Translations under genes and position numbers: made by a program
Source: JBFJWR01 sp041623535
Lineage (GTDB): Bacteria > Pseudomonadota > Gammaproteobacteria > Pseudomonadales > JBFGWM01
NCBI GenBank assembly: GCA_041623535.1
Contig: JBFJWR010000157.1
Span: 1-6,896, forward strand
Length of the DNA stretch: 6,896 nucleotides
Direction: 5' to 3'
Notes under the pieces: generated by a model
What the model was told of the DNA's origin: nothing
Seen by the model: only the letters and a program-made list of their open reading frames with translations
The model's database searches: none
Shown here: positions 1 to 6,643 of the stretch, piece after piece
Layout: the number at the start of each line of letters is the position of its first letter
How positions within the stretch are numbered: the first letter of the stretch is position 1

Positions 1-1653
1 CTGAACCCCGCGGTGCAGGTCGGCGAGTCGCTGCGGGTCAGCCCCGGAATGCACCTGGTGATAGGGCACCCGTAACAGCGGCTGGTGCTGATCGGAAAAC
101 AACACCTGCACGGCAAAACCCGACAGTTCCGGCATCACGAATTGCGTGTCCTGCGTATCCAGTACCAGGGCGAGGTGATTTCCCGGCTCCACGTCGTGCG
201 CCAGCACCCGGAACTCCAGTTGTTTGGTCATCTCGACGTTGGGTTGCAGATCTGTCAGGTGTATCGCGGTGCGACTGATCACCCGTCCCAGGCCCAGGTT
301 GTTGACGTCGTAGAGCGCGGCCGTGATCTGCACCGCATCGGTGGATGGCTTGAACTGCAGGTCGAGGCGCGGGATGCCCCGTATCGGCAGCAACCGGGAC
401 AGCGCTGCACTTTCAAAGATCAGCGTCCGCCGGCTGTCCAGCGACGGCAGCCAGGCCACACCACTGGAAACGCCCTGCAGGGTTTGCTCCGCTTCGCTCA
501 GTGCGCCCGTTGGTGGCGAACGCAGGACGTTGGCGGTCGGTTGCTTGCCTTCCCAGGGTCGCAGGTCCAGCCCGCCACTGCCGGTGGCGCCGCGCGGACT
601 GAGATAAAACTCGCCCATGGCGATTTCTCCGCCCGGCCACTCCGAGAACTCGTCACGCACGCTGGAGTCAGACAGTTCCATCGACAGGGCGGCTACCGGC
701 TTCAGGGCCTTTGCCTCTGGTCGCAACCAGCGGTTCATCCAGTCCAGCGCCTGGTCCCAGACGTAGGAATCAACCCGCAGACTGCCGTTGGATTCGGCCG
801 CGGCATGCCCGCCCTGGGTCATCAGCAGACGTCGCGGTCCCTGCAGGGATTCGTAAAACCCGACCACCTCGTTGATGTTGCCGAGTTCATCGTCGTAATT
901 GGCGGTCAGCAGCACCGGCACCATGCGCCGGTTCAGCAGATGCAGCCAGGTGGTGGCAGAACGATCCTCGGCCCAGCGCAGCAGTTCCTTGCCGCGCTTC
1001 CCGGCCTGCAGATCAAGGATGTGCTTTCGAGTCGCCGGCACCAGCCGTTGCGGCAGCGAGCCAGCCTCCACGAACTGGTTCCAGCCAACCCGCCCCACGC
1101 CGTTGTAATGCACACTGTCCGCAAGCCCGGCCCAGGCGCCCAGCGCGGCCACCGCCTTGACCAGCGGATCCTGGGCAGCAGCGATCAGGGCGATCACCCC
1201 GCCGGCACTGGCACCCAGCACCCCGATGCGTGATTCATCGACCGGTGCGTGGAGAATAAGCCAATCGAGCACCGCACCGAAATCCTGCAGATCGCGGGTG
1301 CCCCCCAGGTCGACATCGCCGGCGGAATGTCCATAGCCGCGTGGCTGGTAGACCAGTACCACGAACCCATCCGAGGCATAACGTACCGCCTGTACCAGGA
1401 AGTCGCCCGGTCGTGCCGCCCACTGGTCGACCATGACGATCACGGGAAAGGTCTGCCCCTTGCGTTGCACCGAGGGGACGATCAGGCGCGCCGCCAGTCG
1501 CGTGGCATCCCGCGCATGAATAGTGGCCTGGCGGGCTTCGCTGAAACCCATATCTGCCAACTCGAAACCATTCCAGGCCACTGCCGAACCGGGGAGGCAC
1601 AGGCCGCCCAGGCTGAACAACAATGCAGACAGGATACGGGGCAAGAATCGCAC
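1..1653 (-). CDS. Exported S15/CocE-like alpha/beta hydrolase (3' end cut by window edge)
   Basis: The reading frame is open for 551 codons from a GTG at 1653 to the left edge with no stop, so the C-terminus is missing. The start is chosen because AAGGAG lies 9 bases upstream and the protein then begins with a signal peptide: Arg2 and Arg6, a hydrophobic stretch at about 8-20, and a likely cleavage after AVA at residue 26. Residues about 35-300 form an alpha/beta hydrolase domain with a PRGYGHSAG motif (104-112), nucleophile elbow GASAGG with Ser149, a probable acid at Asp254 or Asp255, and His283 in GGHAA. From about 310 the protein is beta-rich and resembles the C-terminal jelly-roll domain of X-Pro dipeptidyl-peptidase/CocE proteins (for example SEWPGG, then EFYLSPRG). 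The role is hydrolysis of an ester or peptide bond in the periplasm or outside the cell; the substrate cannot be predicted. The elbow lacks the Tyr that usually follows Ser in S15 proteins, and the usual Asp of DxRGxGxS is Gln103. The family is fairly sure, the specificity unknown. Confidence 0.88.
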   Translation of the reverse strand, partial: MRFLPRILSALLFSLGGLCLPGSAVAWNGFELADMGFSEARQATIHARDATRLAARLIVPSVQRKGQTFPVIVMVDQWAARPGDFLVQAVRYASDGFVVLVYQPRGYGHSAGDVDLGGTRDLQDFGAVLDWLILHAPVDESRIGVLGASAGGVIALIAAAQDPLVKAVAALGAWAGLADSVHYNGVGRVGWNQFVEAGSLPQRLVPATRKHILDLQAGKRGKELLRWAEDRSATTWLHLLNRRMVPVLLTANYDDELGNINEVVGFYESLQGPRRLLMTQGGHAAAESNGSLRVDSYVWDQALDWMNRWLRPEAKALKPVAALSMELSDSSVRDEFSEWPGGEIAMGEFYLSPRGATGSGGLDLRPWEGKQPTANVLRSPPTGALSEAEQTLQGVSSGVAWLPSLDSRRTLIFESAALSRLLPIRGIPRLDLQFKPSTDAVQITAALYDVNNLGLGRVISRTAIHLTDLQPNVEMTKQLEFRVLAHDVEPGNHLALVLDTQDTQFVMPELSGFAVQVLFSDQHQPLLRVPYHQVHSGADPQRLADLHRGVQ

Positions 1654-1661
1654 GTTGTCAG

Positions 1662-1675
1662 ACTCCTTGAGGAGT
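1662..1675 (-). promoter_or_regulatory. Small hairpin covering the hydrolase ribosome binding site
   Basis: On the minus strand this reads ACTCC-TCAA-GGAGT, a perfect 5-bp stem with a 4-base loop. The right arm contains most of the AAGGAG Shine-Dalgarno sequence of the hydrolase, whose GTG start is 9 bases further on. Folding would hide the ribosome binding site. The stem is short, so an effect on translation is an inference only. Confidence 0.3.
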
Positions 1676-1693
1676 AAAGCGGAAACTGGCGGT

Positions 1694-1722
1694 CTTACAG
1701 GACGCCAATGGCGACCCGGCAA
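1694..1722 (-). promoter_or_regulatory. Possible weak sigma-70 promoter for the hydrolase gene
   Basis: On the minus strand TTGCCG (1722-1717) and TGTAAG (1699-1694) are separated by exactly 17 bases. Each hexamer matches the consensus at four of six positions. Transcription would start around 1687, about 33 bases before the GTG. It lies in the 135-base gap after sbcB, where a separate promoter would be expected if the two genes are not co-transcribed. Matches of this quality occur by chance in such DNA. Confidence 0.22.
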
Positions 1723-1788
1723 CCCGCGATCCGGTATGCGCACGGGGCAAATGACCGCCCCGCATCAAGATAACAACGGGTTCGCCGT

Positions 1789-3231
1789 TCAGCAAACCAC
1801 CGCATCCTGCGGACACAACTGCCCGGCCCAGTCAGCCACGGCATCCAGCGTGCCCTGTTCCCGGGGGGTACTGGCGCGGGTGCGGCAGTCTGCCAGTTCC
1901 CGCTGGAATGCGGCCAGGTCACGGGCACCGGCGCCTGGCTCACGGAGCCGCCTTTGGCACAACTCATCCCAGGCCTGCAAATGCTCACCCGCGAGATGCT
2001 GCGGAAAATTCCGCCCGACATAACGCAGCAACAGGTCGGCCATGCGCGGATCCTCGAACCGCCAGTCCCGTTGCAGCAGTTCTTCCGGCGCACAGGAGCG
2101 GATTCGCGCGCAGGCCTCGCGGTCCGGATCCGGTAGAAATCCGCCGTACAGGGCGTACTCGGCATCGGGCGCTGCATCGAATGAACGCTGGTACAGCGCC
2201 CGCAGTTTCGCCTGCAACTGCCCCGAGGCGCCGGCTGCATGCAGCGTTTGCCAGTTCCGACGACAGGCGGCCAGGTCCAGGTCCATGCGCCTGGCCGCAT
2301 CGTCATTCACCCACTTGGCCGGCAGTACCACCGGGCAGCGATTTGCGTGTATCTCTTTCAAAGGAACCCGCACCTCGCCTGCAAGTTCCTCACGGGAGGA
2401 GAACACGCGGCGCTGCAACTCTGCAGCATCAAGCTCCAGCAACGCCTGCGGATCAACCCGCAGGTCGTAGCAGATCACGGAATTGCGATTGGTCGGGTGG
2501 GCCGCCAGCGGCATAAACAACGAGGCACTCCCCAGTGTCGCGGGAATCATGCCGGAAACATGCAGTACCGGCGTACCGGCGCGCACGTCCAGTTCGGCGA
2601 GCACATCGTGCTTACCCCTGTGACTGAACAGGTAGTCGAACAGTTTCGGTTGCGCAGACCGCAGCCGTGCCGCGATGGCGATCGTGGCCCGGACATCCAC
2701 CAGCGCATCGTGCGCGCCGGCATGCTCGATACCGTTCGCCCGGGTCAGGTCTTCAAGCCGGAAACTGGTGGCGCCATCTTCCCGTTGCGGCCAGTTCAGG
2801 CCTTCGGGTCGCAGCAGGTGGGCCAGTCGCATCACGTCAATCAAGTCCCAGCGGGAATTGCCGCCCTGGTACTCGCGTGCATACGGATCGTGGAAGTTGC
2901 GATAGAACAAGTAACGCAGGAACTCGTCATCGAAGCGAAGGCTGTTGTAACCGGCCACGCAGGTACCGGCGGGTGCGAACTGCCGCAGCACTTCAGCACT
3001 GAAACCCGCCTCGTTGATGCCTTTCTCCTGCGCCTCCTGAGGCGTGATTCCGGTGATCAGACAGGCCCCCGGGTCGGGCAGAAAATCCCTGGCCGGCTGG
3101 CAGTACATCACGCAGGGATCGCCAATCGGCCTGAGTTCCGCATCGGTACGCTGACCGGCAAACTGGGCGATCCGGTCCCGGGCGCAATCCCGGCCAAATG
3201 TTTCCAGGTCATACCAGTAGAAGGTCGTCAT
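1789..3231 (-). CDS. sbcB: Exodeoxyribonuclease I (SbcB), single-strand 3'-5' DNA exonuclease
   Basis: This 480-residue protein is close to the E. coli enzyme (about 475). Exonuclease I degrades single-stranded DNA from the 3' end in the cytoplasm, acts in recombination and mismatch repair, and interacts with SSB. The N-terminal DEDDh nuclease domain (about 1-190) starts with the YDLET motif (Asp8, Glu10), followed by YNSLRFDDEF (Asp101) and HDALVD (His174, Asp179). These five residues match E. coli Asp15, Glu17, Asp108, His181 and Asp186 with a constant offset of 7, so the enzyme should be active. The middle SH3-like part and the C-terminal helical part are also recognisable, for example YALYGGFLPDPDR and RYVGRNFPQHL near the end. 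AAGGA lies 7-8 bases before the ATG, which supports the start. It diverges from the CDGSH gene; I see no convincing promoter for it in the gap. The hydrolase follows downstream on the same strand. Confidence 0.97.
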   Translation of the reverse strand: MTTFYWYDLETFGRDCARDRIAQFAGQRTDAELRPIGDPCVMYCQPARDFLPDPGACLITGITPQEAQEKGINEAGFSAEVLRQFAPAGTCVAGYNSLRFDDEFLRYLFYRNFHDPYAREYQGGNSRWDLIDVMRLAHLLRPEGLNWPQREDGATSFRLEDLTRANGIEHAGAHDALVDVRATIAIAARLRSAQPKLFDYLFSHRGKHDVLAELDVRAGTPVLHVSGMIPATLGSASLFMPLAAHPTNRNSVICYDLRVDPQALLELDAAELQRRVFSSREELAGEVRVPLKEIHANRCPVVLPAKWVNDDAARRMDLDLAACRRNWQTLHAAGASGQLQAKLRALYQRSFDAAPDAEYALYGGFLPDPDREACARIRSCAPEELLQRDWRFEDPRMADLLLRYVGRNFPQHLAGEHLQAWDELCQRRLREPGAGARDLAAFQRELADCRTRASTPREQGTLDAVADWAGQLCPQDAVVC

Positions 3232-3267
3232 GATTTGTTCCTTGTCTGCAGCCGACAGCCCGCCACA

Positions 3268-3296
3268 TTGACCGCCGGAGTACGGTTACCTAGCCT
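3268..3296 (+). promoter_or_regulatory. Possible sigma-70 promoter for the CDGSH gene
   Basis: TTGACC (3268-3273, five of six to the -35 consensus) is followed after 17 bases by TAGCCT (3291-3296, three of six to the -10 consensus). Transcription would start near 3303, about 25 bases before the ATG. Position and spacing fit, but the -10 is poor. It sits in the 96-base divergent gap with sbcB. I see no clear IscR or Fur-like palindrome here. Confidence 0.3.
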
Positions 3297-3327
3297 GCAA
3301 GCACTATCCAACTGCGGAGACTATTCC

Positions 3328-3567
3328 ATGGCCCAGCCCGAAATGCCGTCCAAGTCACCTTATCGGGTGGAAGTGGAGGCAGGCAAGACGTATTACTGGT
3401 GTGCCTGCGGCCGCAGCAAAAAACAGCCCTTCTGCGATGGCTCACATGCCGGATCGGAATTCACGCCAGTGCCCATGACTGCAGAAAAATCGGGCCCGGT
3501 TTTCTTTTGCGGATGCAAGCGCAGCGCCAGGCGTCCGCTCTGTGATGGCACCCATGGCACGCTCTGA
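3328..3567 (+). CDS. Tandem CDGSH-type iron-sulfur protein (CISD3/MiNT-like)
   Basis: This is a 79-residue protein with two complete CDGSH-type sites of the pattern C-x-C-...-C-D-G-S/T-H. The first has Cys25, Cys27, Cys36 and His40 (CDGSH); the second has Cys61, Cys63, Cys72 and His76 (CDGTH). In this family three Cys and one His hold a redox-active, labile [2Fe-2S] cluster, so one polypeptide should carry two clusters, as in mitochondrial CISD3. There is no signal peptide or membrane segment, so it should be cytoplasmic. Bacterial members are thought to act in electron transfer or in iron-sulfur or redox homeostasis, but the partner here is unknown. The ATG at 3328 is chosen because GGAG lies 8 bases upstream and the protein then has the family's usual short length. 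The frame is open much further upstream (to 2239), but only as a shadow of sbcB. It converges with the GGDEF-EAL gene, 26 bases away. Confidence 0.93.
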   Translation: MAQPEMPSKSPYRVEVEAGKTYYWCACGRSKKQPFCDGSHAGSEFTPVPMTAEKSGPVFFCGCKRSARRPLCDGTHGTL

Positions 3568-3581
3568 ATCTGCCGCAATCC

Positions 3582-3614
3582 GTGGCCGCGAGATCACATC
3601 GCGCAGTGGGCCAC
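3582..3614. terminator. Imperfect hairpin between convergent genes, possible bidirectional terminator
   Basis: GTGGC+CGCGA (3582-3591) pairs with TCGCG (3599-3603) and GCCAC (3610-3614), giving ten base pairs with a 7-base loop and a 6-base bulge on one side. It lies just after the CDGSH stop and overlaps the last codons of the GGDEF-EAL gene, whose TGA sits in the loop. There is no T-run on either side, so a classical intrinsic terminator is not shown; the placement is the main argument. Confidence 0.28.
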
Positions 3615-5573
3615 TCCGCTGAGTATCATTTTCAGCGCTGATTTGGCGGCGACCGGCGGGCTGAAGTAATACCCCTGGATCTGCTCGCAGCTCATTTCCA
3701 GCAACATCCCCAGCTGTTTTTCGTTCTCGACCCCCTCGGCAACCACTTCCATTCCCAGGCCATGCGCCATGGCGATAATTGTCCCGGTGATCTGCAGATC
3801 GTCCTTGTCGACGTGCATATCCTTGATAAACGAGCGATCGACTTTCAACGTGTGCAGGGGAAACATTTTCAGATAGGTCAGCGAGGAATAGCCGGTGCCG
3901 AAATCGTCAATCGACGTCTTCACGCCCATTTCTGCAAGCGCCTGCAGTTTTTCCACCACCAGTTCCAGGTCATCGACCAGTGAGCTCTCGGTGATCTCAG
4001 CTTCGATCAGTTCGCAGGGCACATCGTATTCGTCCAGTGCCACTTTAAAGCGCGCCACGAAATCCTTCTGCACAAACTGTTTGCCGGAACAGTTCACCGC
4101 TACCGGCACCACGCGGTCTGTGACCTTGCGCCATTCGGCAATCTGCCGACAGACATCGCGCAGGATCCAGTCGCTGAGCGGCAGTATGAGCCCGGTTTCC
4201 TCGGCGACCGGAATAAACTCAGCTGGGGAAATAAACCCCTCCTCCGCATCAGTCCAGCGTATCAGTGCCTCGAAGCCCAGCAAATCTCCGGTCCGGGCAC
4301 TCACCTTGGGCTGGTAAAACATTTCGAACGAATTGTTTTCCACGGCCCGCCGCAGCTTGGCTTCCAGTTCCAGCATGCGGCGCATGCGCTGGTGCATGGA
4401 GGCATCGAAGATCACGTACTTGCCACGCCCGGTGCTTTTCGCCCGATACAGCGCCGTGTCCGCATCACGAATGACCGCTTCCACGTCCTTGTGACTCTGA
4501 TCACCCAACACGATGCCCATGCTGACCGACACGTGTAATTCGAACTGATCGATGACGATCGTATCTTCGAAGGCTTCCATGACCCGGCGCACCGAGGCCA
4601 GCAGCGAACCGGTATCTTCCACATCGCTCTGCAACACGCAGAACAGGTCAGAACCGAAGCGCGCGATGGTGTCCTTGGCCCGAAAGCACATGCCGAGCAC
4701 CTGCGCGCAATGCACAAGCAGTTGATCGCCGACGCCATGCCCGTAGGTCTCGTTGACGTACTTGAAACGATCCAGGTTGATGGACAGCAGCGCGAAGCGA
4801 CGGTTCTCATTGCGCTCGTTGGTACGGATTGCAAGCTGGATGTGATCCTTGAGCAGCGCGCGGTTGGGCAGCTTCGTGAGATCGTCGTAAAAAGCGTTCT
4901 GTACGAGCTGGGTTTCGGCCTCTACCCGCTTCGAAGCATCCACACCGTAAATATTGACGTACCCCTTATCTTGAAAAGGCACGAAGGTGAGGTCATGGAC
5001 TTTGCTGCCGATTGATTCTTCGACGTGCTGGCGCTCACCCGTTTCAAGGGCACTGCGGGCCGGCCAGGCCAGTGACTCAGGCAGGATCGCTCCGGAACTC
5101 AGGCCCAATGCGCCGGCAAACTCCAGGGCGGCTGGATTCAGATAGAGCAGGTTCATGTCCCCGGAAACGCGCATGACGATACTGGGGTTTTCATCTGTCA
5201 GGCTGGCGAGTTCTTCCAGTTCTTCCTGCGCCCGGTTCCATTCGGAAACATCCTTCGCCAGCAGCACGTAGCTTTCGCCTGCCGCTCCGGGATCGCCGCC
5301 GAAACGGGAAAGTGTATGCACCGTGCAGCACACATCCACTGTCTGCTCCGCTGCAACGCACAAGCTGGCGGTCGCCTGCCGCCCGACCAGTCCACGGACA
5401 AAATCCAGCGCGCCCTGGCCATCACCCGGCTCCAGGAATGCAGCAATATTCGCGCCCTGCACGACCGTATCCTGGCCGAGCATATCCAGTGCCGTCCGGT
5501 TGGCCATGGCTATACAGCCGTCCGGCAACACCACCAGCACCGCTTCGGCAATGTTGTCCATGCTGCCGTTCAC
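3594..5573 (-). CDS. PAS-PAS-GGDEF-EAL protein, probable c-di-GMP phosphodiesterase with degenerate GGDEF
   Basis: From the GTG at 5573 the protein has 659 residues. Two PAS-like sensor domains (about 6-115 and 122-215) precede a GGDEF domain (about 226-390) and an EAL domain (about 400-655). No membrane segment is visible, so it should be cytoplasmic. The EAL domain keeps the expected catalytic set: Glu435 of EAL, Asn494, Glu526, Asp556-Asp557 in DDFGTGYSS, Lys577, Glu613 and Gln633, so hydrolysis of c-di-GMP to pGpG is likely. The GGDEF signature reads GSDLF (307-311): the metal-binding Asp309 remains, but the second Gly and the Glu are lost. The RxxD inhibitory site is kept (Arg298, Asp301), as are Asp268, Asn274 and Asp283. 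Diguanylate cyclase activity is therefore doubtful, and a regulatory nucleotide-binding role is plausible. The start is chosen for GGGGAG five bases upstream and a 4-base overlap with the stop of a small ORF. An in-frame GTG at 5648 (684 residues) and an ATG at 5621 are alternatives with weaker ribosome binding sites. The PAS ligand is unknown. Confidence 0.93.
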   Translation of the reverse strand: MNGSMDNIAEAVLVVLPDGCIAMANRTALDMLGQDTVVQGANIAAFLEPGDGQGALDFVRGLVGRQATASLCVAAEQTVDVCCTVHTLSRFGGDPGAAGESYVLLAKDVSEWNRAQEELEELASLTDENPSIVMRVSGDMNLLYLNPAALEFAGALGLSSGAILPESLAWPARSALETGERQHVEESIGSKVHDLTFVPFQDKGYVNIYGVDASKRVEAETQLVQNAFYDDLTKLPNRALLKDHIQLAIRTNERNENRRFALLSINLDRFKYVNETYGHGVGDQLLVHCAQVLGMCFRAKDTIARFGSDLFCVLQSDVEDTGSLLASVRRVMEAFEDTIVIDQFELHVSVSMGIVLGDQSHKDVEAVIRDADTALYRAKSTGRGKYVIFDASMHQRMRRMLELEAKLRRAVENNSFEMFYQPKVSARTGDLLGFEALIRWTDAEEGFISPAEFIPVAEETGLILPLSDWILRDVCRQIAEWRKVTDRVVPVAVNCSGKQFVQKDFVARFKVALDEYDVPCELIEAEITESSLVDDLELVVEKLQALAEMGVKTSIDDFGTGYSSLTYLKMFPLHTLKVDRSFIKDMHVDKDDLQITGTIIAMAHGLGMEVVAEGVENEKQLGMLLEMSCEQIQGYYFSPPVAAKSALKMILSGVAHCAM

Positions 5574-5671
5574 ACAGACTCCCCGCGGCTTCGACAGGTC
5601 GTTGCCCGCAATCTGCCGCATTGTTCCGGAATTGCGCCAAGGCAACACATACTCAGATCGATGTTCATCAT
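5570..5671 (-). CDS. Possible 33-codon coupling or leader ORF
   Basis: An ATG at 5671 overlaps the TGA of the SDR gene (ATGA), and a second in-frame ATG follows directly. The frame runs 33 codons and ends in a TGA that overlaps the GTG chosen for the GGDEF-EAL gene (GTGA). The predicted peptide begins MMNIDLSMCCLG, has four Cys in all and several Arg in its second half, and matches no family I know. No Shine-Dalgarno sequence precedes it, so it would depend on ribosomes finishing the SDR gene. It could be a coupling ORF, or simply a chance frame inside the 5' part of a GGDEF-EAL gene that really starts at 5648. Confidence 0.25.
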   Translation of the reverse strand: MMNIDLSMCCLGAIPEQCGRLRATTCRSRGESV

Positions 5672-6567
5672 GAGGAGATAATATCGGCCAGCGCCTGGTC
5701 CAGCCGTGGATACTGGTACTGGAATCCGGCCTTCAGAAAACGCCGCGGACGCACGTTCTGACCGGTCAGCAACAGGTGAGACAATTCACCCAGCGCCATG
5801 CGCAGGACCAGGCCCGGCACCGGCAACACGGCCGGACGACCCAGGGCCTTTCCCAGTTGCTGCGCGAACTGGCGATTCATCACCGGCGTCGGCGCGGTCG
5901 CGTTGTACACGCCCGCCTGCCCGGTATCCGCCAGCAGGAAATCGATCATGTTCAGCACATCGGTACGGTGCACCCAGGACATCCACTGCCGGCCGTCACC
6001 GATCGGCCCACCCAGCCCGAGGCGGAACGCAGGCAGCATTTTTTTCAGTGCCCCGCCTTCCGGACCAAGGACGATGCCGAGGCGGAGTATGCAGACCCGC
6101 CCGGCGGCAGTCTCTCCGGACCGGGCGGCCTCTTCCCACCGGCGGCACAGTTCGTGCTGAAATTCTTTGACCGGCGGAGAATTCTCATCCAGTTCCCGGT
6201 CACCGGTGGCCCCGTAATAACCAACCGCCGAAGCGCTGATGAAAACTTCCGGGGGCTCGGACAGGTTGTTCAGAAAACGGGTGAGGTCGCGGGTGGTCTG
6301 CAACCGACTGTCTATCAGTTGCTGCTTGCGCGCCGCGCTCCAGCGGCGGTCTGCAATCGACTCGCCGGCCAGGTTGATGACCGCATTCAGTGTTGTCGCC
6401 GGGCTGATTTCGTCCAGGCTGCCGACCCCGGCAACCCCGTCTCCGCAAATCCCGGCCACTTCTGCCGGTCGGCGGCTCAGAACCGTTACGTCATGCCCGG
6501 CAGCTTTCAGGCGGGCACAAAGAGCCCGGCCGATAAACCCGGTGCCTCCTGTTACAAGGACGTGCAT
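5668..6567 (-). CDS. TIGR01777/YfcH-family NAD(P)-binding SDR protein (epimerase-like)
   Basis: The protein has 299 residues, close to E. coli YfcH (297). It begins with the Rossmann motif GGTGFIG (7-13), then has NLAGESI (65-71), SASAVGYYG (111-119), LGIVLGPEGGAL (163-174), GLGGPIGDGRQWMSWVH (184-200) and a C-terminal DUF1731 part with VRPRRFLKAGFQYQYP (272-287). These are hallmark segments of the TIGR01777 subgroup of extended short-chain dehydrogenases. The family is annotated as sugar-nucleotide epimerase, but its substrate and reaction are not established. The classical YxxxK pair is not visible after Tyr117/Tyr118, which also holds for E. coli YfcH as I recall it. The ATG at 6567 is chosen because the Rossmann fold starts there and a GAGGG lies about 10 bases upstream; the frame stays open to 6750, but that part overlaps selO. 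A -10 element just upstream suggests its own promoter. The stop overlaps the start of the small downstream ORF. Confidence 0.95.
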   Translation of the reverse strand: MHVLVTGGTGFIGRALCARLKAAGHDVTVLSRRPAEVAGICGDGVAGVGSLDEISPATTLNAVINLAGESIADRRWSAARKQQLIDSRLQTTRDLTRFLNNLSEPPEVFISASAVGYYGATGDRELDENSPPVKEFQHELCRRWEEAARSGETAAGRVCILRLGIVLGPEGGALKKMLPAFRLGLGGPIGDGRQWMSWVHRTDVLNMIDFLLADTGQAGVYNATAPTPVMNRQFAQQLGKALGRPAVLPVPGLVLRMALGELSHLLLTGQNVRPRRFLKAGFQYQYPRLDQALADIISS

Positions 6568-6600
6568 GACGCAGCCACCCTCTGCCCACAACAAAACACC

Positions 6601-6606
6601 AGTATA
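6601..6606 (-). promoter_or_regulatory. Probable -10 element of a promoter for the SDR gene
   Basis: On the minus strand TATACT matches the -10 consensus at five of six positions. Six A residues lie just upstream, and the SDR start codon follows 33 bases downstream, giving a leader of roughly 25-28 bases. No good -35 hexamer is found at 16-18 bases spacing, so the promoter may be weak or depend on an activator. It lies in the 76-base gap after selO and could drive the SDR and GGDEF-EAL genes together. Confidence 0.4.
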
Positions 6607-6643
6607 GTTTTTTCGGCCCGACTTGGCGGTATCTGCCTGCGGG

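Noticed and set aside
85..1233. A 382-codon open frame on the plus strand
   Set aside because: It lies fully opposite the hydrolase gene, whose frame has a signal peptide and catalytic motifs. Its product is rich in Gln, His, Arg and Gly with no recognisable domain, typical of an antisense shadow in GC-rich DNA.
1743..1762. Inverted repeat CGGGGC/GCCCCG with an 8-base loop downstream of sbcB, a terminator candidate
   Set aside because: The stem has only six pairs and no T-run follows it on either strand, so I cannot support a terminator.
1695..2306. A 203-codon minus-strand frame inside sbcB
   Set aside because: It is a different frame of the same strand as sbcB, rich in Arg, Cys, Pro and Ser, with no motif, while the sbcB frame has all catalytic residues.
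2239..3327. A long upstream extension of the CDGSH frame, which would give a 442-residue protein
   Set aside because: The extension is antisense to sbcB and has no domain features. The ATG at 3328 has its own ribosome binding site and gives the normal size for a tandem CDGSH protein.
5312..5761. Three overlapping plus-strand frames of 116-149 codons across the GGDEF-EAL start and SDR end
   Set aside because: They lie opposite well supported genes, overlap one another in different frames and show low-complexity composition without domains.
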